Assembly (NCBI GenBank): GCA_964496975.1
Contig: CAZCBN010000107.1
Location: 1-11,413 of the forward strand
Length of the DNA stretch: 11,413 nucleotides
From: CAZCBN01 sp964496975
GTDB lineage: Bacteria > Planctomycetota > Phycisphaerae > Phycisphaerales > UBA1924
Reading direction: 5' to 3'
Below, piece after piece: positions 1-4,869 of the stretch. The translations under genes and the position numbers were made by a program. The notes below the pieces were generated by a model. The model was not told the origin of the DNA and searched no databases. It worked only from the letters and a program-made list of their open reading frames with translations. Positions within the stretch are counted from its first letter, which is position 1, and each line of letters starts with the position of its first letter.

Positions 1-56
1 GTCATGGACATGCGGAGGCTATCGGTCGAAAGCGGCGTGCGGGGTCAGGCGGCGGG

Positions 57-90
57 CCGGCGCCACGGGGCGCCGGGGAGGCCGAAGGCC
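57..90. other. Two adjacent hairpins upstream of the COQ4-like gene
   Basis: CCGGCGCC at 57-64 and GGCGCCGG at 69-76 form a perfect 8-bp inverted repeat around a 4-base loop (ACGG). It is followed at once by GGCC-GAA-GGCC at 80-90. No T-tract follows on the plus strand, so a classical intrinsic terminator is not supported. They could be the 3' end structure of a gene lying left of the window or a structured leader of the 153-962 gene. In this GC-rich DNA a chance origin is also possible. Nothing else recognisable lies in 1-140. Confidence 0.3.
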
Positions 91-140
91 GCGGGGCGTG
101 GGTCGGGGTGGCTGCCCGGTTGCGGCGGGCGGCTCAGAAC

Positions 141-147
141 GAGGAGG
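141..147 (+). promoter_or_regulatory. Shine-Dalgarno site GAGGAGG of the COQ4-like gene
   Basis: GAGGAGG lies 5 bases before the ATG at 153. It decides the start: the upstream in-frame GTG at 108 has no such site and would add 15 residues that do not look like the family. The same heptamer precedes the gene at 1112. Confidence 0.8.
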
Positions 148-152
148 TTGGC

Positions 153-962
153 ATGTCGCTGTCGCTGAAGGGGTTTTTGGACCGGCACACGAACCAGCAC
201 AAGCACATGGCCTACCTGACGTTCGCCAAGGGCGGGCTGGGCCTGATGCTCGACCCGTTCCACACGGCGTCGGTCTTTGACATCGAGGACGGCCTGCGGC
301 ACGGCAAGGCGCAGGAAGAGAGCTTCAGCTTCACCGCCCAGCACCCGGCGGTGCAGGAGATGATCAAGGAGCGGTACCTGATGCAGCAGGTGCCCGACAC
401 CGAGGCCCTGAAGCGGCTGCCCGAGGGGACGCTGGGGCAGCGGTACGTGCACCACCTGGAGAGCATGGGGTTTGACCCCGACTACTACCGCAAGATCGAC
501 GTGAAGTCGGACATCGACTACGTGTTGATGCGGATCCGCCAGACCCACGACATCTGGCACGTCGTGACGTCGTTTGACACGCACCCGCTCGGCGAGATCT
601 GCGTGAAAGCAGTGGAACTCGCCCAGACCCACCGGCCCATGGCGGGGGCGATCTGCGCCGGCGGCATGTTCCGCTACCTGTTCAAAGAGCCGCAGCTGTT
701 CAACGCGTACTTGGAGAGCGTGGCGGCGGGGTATCGCCTGGGCATCAAGGCCAAGCCCCTGCTCGCGATGAAGTGGGAGGAGATGTGGGAGCGGCCCCTC
801 AGCGACGTGCGGGCCGAGCTGAATGTGCGCCCCCTCGGGCCGCACGGGGGCGAGCTTGATCTGAGCAACGACGACGCGCGGGAGATCGTCCGGGCCTTCA
901 GCATGGGGGACGGCCGGCCCATGGACGAGGCGATCGAGATGCGGCTGAAGCGCGAGGGGTGA
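153..962 (+). CDS. COQ4-family protein (ubiquinone biosynthesis COQ4-like)
   Basis: The product has 269 residues, close to the ~265 of human COQ4. The signature HDxxH-x11-E is intact: H132, D133, H136 and E148 within 'THDIWHVVTSFDTHPLGE', which in this family binds a metal (zinc). The typical end of the fold, a W-rich stretch followed by PLSDVRAELNV, is at residues 208-225. In eukaryotes and proteobacteria COQ4 takes part in ubiquinone synthesis: it was first seen as an organiser of the biosynthetic complex, and work on human COQ4 credits it with oxidative decarboxylation at ring C1. No signal peptide or transmembrane helix is seen, so it is probably cytoplasmic or membrane-peripheral. No other quinone genes lie in the window. 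Planctomycetes are known mainly for menaquinone, so the actual substrate is uncertain; the family call is firm. The ATG at 153 is chosen for its GAGGAGG site. Confidence 0.87.
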   Translation: MSLSLKGFLDRHTNQHKHMAYLTFAKGGLGLMLDPFHTASVFDIEDGLRHGKAQEESFSFTAQHPAVQEMIKERYLMQQVPDTEALKRLPEGTLGQRYVHHLESMGFDPDYYRKIDVKSDIDYVLMRIRQTHDIWHVVTSFDTHPLGEICVKAVELAQTHRPMAGAICAGGMFRYLFKEPQLFNAYLESVAAGYRLGIKAKPLLAMKWEEMWERPLSDVRAELNVRPLGPHGGELDLSNDDAREIVRAFSMGDGRPMDEAIEMRLKREG

Positions 963-1011
963 GGGGCGGCCGTTCGGGGGGGGGCGGGGGACGGCACGTC
1001 TGGAAAAGCCC

Positions 1012-1040
1012 TTGGCGGGGGCGGGGGTGGTCGCTATATT
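1012..1040 (+). promoter_or_regulatory. Sigma70-like promoter for the beta-propeller gene
   Basis: TTGGCG at 1012-1017 and TATATT at 1035-1040 are separated by exactly 17 bp; they match the consensus TTGACA and TATAAT at 4 and 5 of 6 positions. TATATT stands out in DNA this rich in G and C. Transcription would start near 1047, giving a leader of about 65 bases. The space upstream (963-1011) holds a G9-C-G5 run at 976-990 and nothing else I recognise. Confidence 0.6.
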
Positions 1041-1054
1041 CGGGGGGTTGCGGC

Positions 1055-1093
1055 CCGGGCGGTGTGTCATGCCCGGAGCCTCGGGGAGAGGCT
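1055..1093 (+). promoter_or_regulatory. Two tandem hairpins in the mRNA leader of the beta-propeller gene
   Basis: CCGGGC (1055-1060) pairs with GCCCGG (1071-1076) across a 10-base loop. Directly after it, AGCCTC (1077-1082) pairs with GAGGCT (1088-1093) across GGGGA. Both stems are perfect 6-mers and they abut. They sit between the predicted start of transcription near 1047 and the ribosome binding site at 1099-1105, which stays unpaired. They may stabilise the transcript or adjust translation. I recognise no known riboswitch class. Confidence 0.4.
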
Positions 1094-1098
1094 GAGAC

Positions 1099-1105
1099 GA
1101 GGAGG
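1099..1105 (+). promoter_or_regulatory. Shine-Dalgarno site GAGGAGG of the beta-propeller gene
   Basis: GAGGAGG lies 6 bases before the ATG at 1112 and fixes that start. In-frame codons further upstream would put non-signal residues before an obvious signal peptide. Confidence 0.8.
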
Positions 1106-1111
1106 CGAGCG

Positions 1112-2023
1112 ATGGCCATTCGGCGCGTGGGGTTGTGTGTTGCCCTTGGGGCGACGGTTGTGTCGTGCGGCGCGGCCTACGGGCAGTACGCCATGGTGGT
1201 CGACAGCGGGAACGACCGCATCGTGCTGCTGGATGCGCAGAACGGTTCGGTGGTGGACGCGAACTTCATCACGCTGGGCAGCCGGAGCCAGACGCCCATC
1301 GAGGCGATCGAGGTGAACGGCGAGGTGTGGGTGAGCGACCAGGTGGCGGACGTCATCTTCCGCTACGACCGGCGCGGGAACTTTTTGGGTGAGGTCGGCA
1401 CGGGCCGGCTCGACAACATCCGCGGCATGCAACTGGTCGGCAACACGCTGTGGGTGGCGCAGGACGGCTCGCAGGGCGACGGCATCGTCTCGATCGACGT
1501 GACCACGCGCGTCGTGGGCTCCACGGTGAACGGCAGCACGGGCACGGGCTACTTCGACGTGCAGCGCGTCGGCAACGAGCTGCTCGTGTCGAACAGCGCG
1601 ACCGCCGACTCGATCGACCGCTACAGCCTGACGGGCGCCTTCCTGGGGACGCTCGTCTCGTCGGACGGCGTGAACAGCTTTGACTTCCCGCAGCAGATCG
1701 CGGTGCTCGCGAACGGGAACATCGCCGTGGGCGGCTTCAGCCCGCCGGCGGGGGTGTACGAGATCGCGCTGAACGGCTCCGTGGTGGGGCTGGTGGCGGG
1801 GCAGGACGCCGGGCCGCGCGGGGTGTTCCAGCTCGGCAACGGCACGCTGCTGTGGACGAACGGGTCGATCATCGGCACCGGGGCGAGCGTCGCCACGCAG
1901 ACGGTGATTTTGGGCGGGGGCCAGTACCGCTACGTCACGGCGACGGCGCTGCCGACGCCCGGCGCGGCGGGCGTGCTGGCGCTGGGCGGCGTGCTCGCGA
2001 TGCGGCGCCGGCGGGCCCGCTGA
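1112..2023 (+). CDS. Secreted six-bladed beta-propeller protein with PEP-CTERM-like tail
   Basis: The product has 303 residues. Residues 1-24 form a signal peptide (basic start, hydrophobic core, likely cut after AAYG before Q25). A Cys at 19 in a VVSC context could be read as a weak lipobox, which I think less likely. Six NHL/SMP-30-like repeats of the pattern 'V-W-V-S-D...I-x-R-Y-D..G' can be picked out, at roughly residues 29-48, 72-95, 113-137, 157-181, 204-228 and 246-269, which suits a six-bladed propeller. The C-terminus (280-303) has a PTPGAAG motif, a short hydrophobic helix and a terminal Arg cluster. This is the planctomycete flavour of a PEP-CTERM sorting tail, which is recognised and cut by an exosortase-type enzyme and leads to the cell surface or matrix. 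The ligand or enzymatic role is unknown. The gene has its own promoter, leader and terminator, so it appears to be a single-gene transcript. Confidence 0.8.
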   Translation: MAIRRVGLCVALGATVVSCGAAYGQYAMVVDSGNDRIVLLDAQNGSVVDANFITLGSRSQTPIEAIEVNGEVWVSDQVADVIFRYDRRGNFLGEVGTGRLDNIRGMQLVGNTLWVAQDGSQGDGIVSIDVTTRVVGSTVNGSTGTGYFDVQRVGNELLVSNSATADSIDRYSLTGAFLGTLVSSDGVNSFDFPQQIAVLANGNIAVGGFSPPAGVYEIALNGSVVGLVAGQDAGPRGVFQLGNGTLLWTNGSIIGTGASVATQTVILGGGQYRYVTATALPTPGAAGVLALGGVLAMRRRRAR

Positions 2024-2089
2024 TCGCCCGGGCGTGTGACCCCCGGGCGGGGTGAGGCCCGGGTGATGAACTCTTGGGGTTTGTGGGGG

Positions 2090-2143
2090 AACACCCCGTG
2101 CCGCGGCGATGGCTGCGGGGCGGGGTGTTTTCTTGTGTTTTTT
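2090..2143 (+). terminator. Rho-independent terminator of the beta-propeller gene
   Basis: AACACCCCG at 2090-2098 pairs perfectly with CGGGGTGTT at 2121-2129, and inside it CCGC (2101-2104) pairs with GCGG (2115-2118). The descending arm runs into a T-rich stretch at 2128-2143 ending in six T. This is the only clear T-tract terminator in the window. It works in the plus direction only, since the other side of the hairpin has no T-run on the minus strand. It lies 66 bases after the stop codon. The stretch between (2024-2089) holds three CCCGGG motifs and no gene. Confidence 0.8.
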
Positions 2144-2160
2144 GGGCTTGGGGCAGGTGG

Positions 2161-2300
2161 GGGCCGGCCGGCACAGGCTGCAAGCCTGTGCCACCAAAGA
2201 CGAGGCGAGGGGCTGCACGCCTGTGCTACCGAAGGCGGAACCACAGCCTGGAAGGCTGTGGCACCCGAGGCAAGACCAGAGTCTGCGAGGCTGTGGCACC
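2161..2300. repeat. Array of four palindromic repeats with exact 35-bp period
   Basis: Four units end in [G/C][C/T]ACC at 2195, 2230, 2265 and 2300, exactly 35 bases apart. Unit 1 has perfect arms GGCACAGGCT (2170-2179) and AGCCTGTGCC (2183-2192) around GCA. Unit 3 has perfect arms CCACAGCCT (2241-2249) and AGGCTGTGG (2253-2261) around GGA. Units 2 (2196-2230) and 4 (2266-2300) keep the right arm but have decayed left arms. Linkers resemble GAAGGCGA or CGAGGCAAGA. This looks like a REP-type interspersed palindrome cluster. It lies between two convergent genes, 11 bases from the stop of the 2311-2658 gene, where such elements often sit and may protect 3' ends or hinder read-through. No transposase is present. 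Confidence 0.8.
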
Positions 2301-2310
2301 CGAGGCGCGG

Positions 2311-2658
2311 TCAGCGGAAGAAGGCAAAGGCGATCAGCAGCAGGGCGACCACGGCGGCGGCTGCGAGGGCGAGGGGTTTCAACGGGAAGGCGGGTCGCAG
2401 GCCCAGCGCCTTGGCGGCCCGCGAGACGCGGCGGCGGAACTCCTCGCGGTCGTCGATGCGGTCGTAGCCCTCTTCGTGGACGAGCTTGTTGCGGATGGTG
2501 GCGAGGAAGCGGAGATCGCGGACGGTCTGCTCGTCCAGGCGGCGCTCGACGCTGTCGAGCTTTTCGTGCAGGCCCCGGCCGGCGGCGCGGTGGGCCCGCT
2601 CGAGGTGGGCCTCGATCTTCTTCGACCAGCGGATGGCGAGCTCGAGGTCGGAGGGCAT
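2311..2658 (-). CDS. Small tail-anchored protein with HEPN-like RNxxxH motif
   Basis: The product has 115 residues counted from the Met that begins MPSDLELAIRW. The body is charged and helical (residues 5-85) and includes 'LATIRNKLVHEEGYD', where R56-N57 and H61 form the Rx4H pattern seen at the active site of HEPN-type RNases and in DUF4145-like proteins. Residues 95-113 are an uninterrupted hydrophobic helix followed by a single Arg at the end, so the protein is probably anchored in the inner membrane by its tail with the helical domain in the cytoplasm. A more distal in-frame ATG (2688) lies within an octamer repeat array and would add a Pro-rich stretch, so I prefer 2658. No good ribosome binding site is seen for either. 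The motif is short and the family call tentative; no toxin or antitoxin partner lies beside it. It follows the duplicated-domain gene by 99 bp on the same strand. Confidence 0.6.
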   Translation of the reverse strand: MPSDLELAIRWSKKIEAHLERAHRAAGRGLHEKLDSVERRLDEQTVRDLRFLATIRNKLVHEEGYDRIDDREEFRRRVSRAAKALGLRPAFPLKPLALAAAAVVALLLIAFAFFR

Positions 2659-2677
2659 GGGGGGAGGGTAGTGGGGG

Positions 2678-2725
2678 CATCGAGGCATCGAGGCAGCGTG
2701 GGATCGGGGGATCGGGGGATCGAGG
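2678..2725. repeat. Six contiguous 8-bp repeats of the form [C/G]ATCG[A/G]GG
   Basis: Read from 2678 the units are CATCGAGG, CATCGAGG, CAGCGTGG, GATCGGGG, GATCGGGG and GATCGAGG, with no bases between them. They fill half of the 99-bp gap between the two minus-strand genes ending at 2758 and starting at 2658. The third unit is the most diverged. This is a microsatellite-like array that could change in length by slippage; no protein binding is known to me. Confidence 0.7.
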
Positions 2726-2757
2726 CCGGCGGGCTTCGGGGTGGGCGGGGCGCCGGG

Positions 2758-4560
2758 TTAGTTGGCTTGGGCTCGGGCGGCTTCGGCGCTGGCGCGGAGC
2801 CAGCGGTCCTTGACCTGGGCGGCGCTGCGGCGGGCGGTGAGGGCGCTCGCGGCGTTGAGCATGGGCGTCCAGCCGCGGGAGCCGCAGCGGGCGGTGAAGG
2901 CGTCGATCTCGCGGGTGGTGCCGCCGCGCCAGAGCTGCACGACGCGCTCGGGCATCGCCTCGGGGACGGCGCCGAGGCGTGGGGGGGTGCGGTGGACGTC
3001 GGCGGCGTTGCGGTTGTCTCGGGGGAGCTCGAGCTGGACGAGCGTGTCGATGGACATGCTGGGCATGGCGAGCTGGTCGCGGACCTCGTCGCGGTGCAGG
3101 CGGGGGTGGGCCTCGACCCAGAGCCGCCGGCCCGTGCGCTGCAGGGTGCGGTCGATGCCGAGGAGGACCTTCCATGCGCGGTCGGCGTTGTTCCACTCGG
3201 CGGCGGTGTCGATGATGGGGACGGCGTTGGGGCTCGCGAGGATGGGGGCGATGGCGTCGCGCATGCGCCGCTCCATGGCCGCGGGGTCGGAGCGGGAGAG
3301 CTGCTGGAGCCGCTCGCTCCACGAGCCCAGGTGCATGAGGAACTGCACGTCGGGGTGCTTGCGCATGATGCGGGCCCACTCTTCGACGAGGACGGTGTTC
3401 GTGACGCCGGTGTCGAGCTGGTGGGGCGGGTTGGTGCCGACCTGGCCGTAGGGGCCGCGGACGTAGAGGCGTCGGTAGCCGAAGCGTTTGGCGTCGGCGA
3501 GGAGGTCGTCGATGTAGCCCTCGAGGCCCCGGGGGTGCCGCGCGGCGGGGATGGCGATGCCGGTGGCGTGGTACTTGGCGGGGATGCCCTTGCCGGGCTC
3601 GTTGGGGAAGTTGTAAGGGCGAAGGTCGCGCGGGCCCGTGTTGAGGCTGATGGCGAGGATGGGCTCGGGCGTGGCGCGCTGGAGCTGGGCGCTGTCGAGC
3701 CAGCGGCTCTGGGCCTGCGAGGCGAGCACGGCGGCCGCGTTGGCGTTGATGACGGGGGTCCAGCCGCGGGCGCCGCAGCGGTCGATCAGGGCCTTGACCT
3801 GGGCGAGGGAGCGGGCGCGTTCGTCGAAGACCGCGCGCTCGGGGAATTTGAGGTTGTTGGCGAGGGGGTCGCGCCAGGCGTCGGCGGCGCTGCGGCTTGA
3901 GAGGGGCGTCTCCAGCGTGGCCCACGCGGCGGGGGCGAGGGCGGGCATGGCGAGCTGGTCGCGGCGGTCGGCGTTGTAGAGCGGGGGGTGCGGCGAGACC
4001 CACAGGGCCCGGCGCTGACGGCGGAGGTCGGTGTCGATGCTCTTGTAGACCGCCCAGCGCGGGTCGTCGTTGTCGAGGTTCGCGGCGCCCTCGATCATGG
4101 GCTGCACGTTGGCGTGTTCCAGAAGGGGGGCGAGCGACGCCTCGATGCGCGCGCGCATCGCCGGTTGGTCGGTCGTCGCGAGGCGCTGCAGCGTGGGGCT
4201 CCACTCGCCCAGGTGCATGATGAACTGGATGTCGGCGTGCTTGGTGAGCACGGCCTGCCACTCGCGGACGAGCACGCGGTTGGTGAGCGCGGCGTCCAGG
4301 TCGCGGGCGCCGGTGGGGGCGACGCGGCCGTAGGGGCCGCGGACGTAGATGCGGGTGAAGCCGAGCTGCTTGGCGTGGGCGACGACGGCGTCCATGTAGG
4401 CCTTGAGGCCCCGCGGGTAGCGGGCGACGGCGAGGGGGAGGCCCGAGTCGAAGTAGCGCTCGGGGATGGCGCTGCCGGGGGTGCTCGGGAGGTTGTGGGG
4501 GCGGAGGTCGCGCGGGCCGCTGTCCATCACCACGGCGAGGATGGGGGAGGGGCCCCGCAC
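2758..4560 (-). CDS. Secreted protein of two tandem ~295-residue repeats, function unknown; 5' end disrupted
   Basis: The open frame gives 600 residues from a GTG at 4560, but that is only the first start codon left and not the real start (see 4561-4689). Residues 5-289 and 299-588 are two copies of one domain. Each begins with PILA(V/I), then GPRDLRPxNxP, RxPRGL, (I/L)YVRGPYG, a strand ending in Q-F-x-M-H-L-G-x-W, LWVxxHPxL, DQLAMP and finally RCGxRGWTPxxNA. Over the segment 15-78 against 309-372 I count 35 of 64 identical positions. Each copy has one Cys, at 262 and 559. The alternating helices and strands with conserved Arg, His and Asp residues would suit a barrel-type fold such as a glycosidase, but I recognise no family and infer no reaction. 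A preceding signal peptide in another frame implies export. Both copies keep all motifs, so both are probably functional. The stop is TAA at 2758-2760. Confidence 0.75.
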   Translation of the reverse strand: MRGPSPILAVVMDSGPRDLRPHNLPSTPGSAIPERYFDSGLPLAVARYPRGLKAYMDAVVAHAKQLGFTRIYVRGPYGRVAPTGARDLDAALTNRVLVREWQAVLTKHADIQFIMHLGEWSPTLQRLATTDQPAMRARIEASLAPLLEHANVQPMIEGAANLDNDDPRWAVYKSIDTDLRRQRRALWVSPHPPLYNADRRDQLAMPALAPAAWATLETPLSSRSAADAWRDPLANNLKFPERAVFDERARSLAQVKALIDRCGARGWTPVINANAAAVLASQAQSRWLDSAQLQRATPEPILAISLNTGPRDLRPYNFPNEPGKGIPAKYHATGIAIPAARHPRGLEGYIDDLLADAKRFGYRRLYVRGPYGQVGTNPPHQLDTGVTNTVLVEEWARIMRKHPDVQFLMHLGSWSERLQQLSRSDPAAMERRMRDAIAPILASPNAVPIIDTAAEWNNADRAWKVLLGIDRTLQRTGRRLWVEAHPRLHRDEVRDQLAMPSMSIDTLVQLELPRDNRNAADVHRTPPRLGAVPEAMPERVVQLWRGGTTREIDAFTARCGSRGWTPMLNAASALTARRSAAQVKDRWLRASAEAARAQAN

Positions 4561-4689
4561 GCGGGCCTGGTTGGTGGCGGGCTGGACGGGCTGGGCGGCG
4601 CGGGCGGCGGGCGTCGTGGGAAGGGGGGGACGCCGGCGAGGGCGAGCAGCAGGAAGGCCGCGATCGCGAACACAAGGCGATGGAGAGCG
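4561..4689 (-). other. Frame-shifted signal peptide and linker of the duplicated-domain protein
   Basis: Read on the minus strand from the gap, one frame gives ALHRLVFAIAAFLLLALAGV (codons from 4688 to 4629), a textbook signal-peptide core with basic residues before it. The frame of the downstream domain has no such core. The two meet at a run of seven G (4623-4629). One extra base in that run (8 instead of 7), or two fewer, would join them, giving a plausible VPPLPTTPAARAAQPVQPAT linker into the first repeat. The start codon would fall in the N-run or the poly-G tract. A sequencing error in the homopolymer next to the gap is the simplest reading; a true frameshift is possible. Confidence 0.65.
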
Positions 4690-4699
4690 NNNNNNNNNN
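4690..4699. other. Assembly gap of ten undetermined bases
   Basis: Ten N mark a break in the assembly. The true length is not known. It removes the start and ribosome binding site of the duplicated-domain gene. Confidence 0.95.
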
Positions 4700-4746
4700 G
4701 GGGGGGGGGGTTTAGGGGGGGGGGGTGGGGGGGGGGGGGAGGGGGG
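4700..4746. repeat. Poly-G tract G11-TTTA-G11-T-G13-A-G6
   Basis: Forty-one of 47 bases are G in four runs of 11, 11, 13 and 6, broken by TTTA, T and A. Four such runs could fold into a very stable G-quadruplex on the plus strand (C-rich on the coding strand of the flanking genes). It touches the N gap, so it may be the reason the assembly broke, or may itself be a poly-G read artefact. The following stretch 4747-4821 shows no gene and no clear terminator for trpE. Confidence 0.75.
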
Positions 4747-4821
4747 CTTGAAGGGGATGGAGAGTGGGCAGACCGGGCGTTCTTTGCGCGGGTTGATTGG
4801 GGTTTGGCCGGAGGTGCGAGA

Positions 4822-4869
4822 TGGTCAGGGCTTGGGCTGGTCAGGGCGTGGGCGGCTCAGGGCGTGGGC
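4822..4869. repeat. Three 16-bp tandem repeats across the trpE stop codon
   Basis: The units are TGGTCAGGGCTTGGGC (4822-4837), TGGTCAGGGCGTGGGC (4838-4853) and GGCTCAGGGCGTGGGC (4854-4869). Each has TCA, which reads as TGA on the minus strand. The TGA in the unit at 4854 is the trpE stop. Because 16 is not a multiple of three, the other two TGA codons fall in the other two frames. Confidence 0.8.

Noticed and set aside
108..152. Alternative GTG start for the COQ4-like gene
   Set aside because: It has no ribosome binding site, and the GAGGAGG site at 141-147 lies inside the extension and points to the ATG at 153.
2161..2300. Possible CRISPR array, because of regular 35-bp spacing
   Set aside because: The whole period is 35 bp, most of it is the palindrome itself, and the units differ too much in sequence. 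There are no unique spacers of 30 bp or more and no cas genes.
2074..3900. Open frame of about 600 codons on the plus strand
   Set aside because: It crosses the repeat array and two minus-strand genes, is rich in Gly, Ala and Val with no motif, and mirrors the codon pattern of the duplicated-domain gene.
1067..4675. Open frame of about 1200 codons on the minus strand
   Set aside because: Its translation is Arg/Pro/His-rich without domains, it runs antisense to the well-supported beta-propeller gene and in another frame over the duplicated-domain gene. Long stop-free shadows are normal in DNA this GC-rich.
4750..4821. Possible terminator after trpE
   Set aside because: I found no stem followed by T-residues on the minus strand in this stretch.
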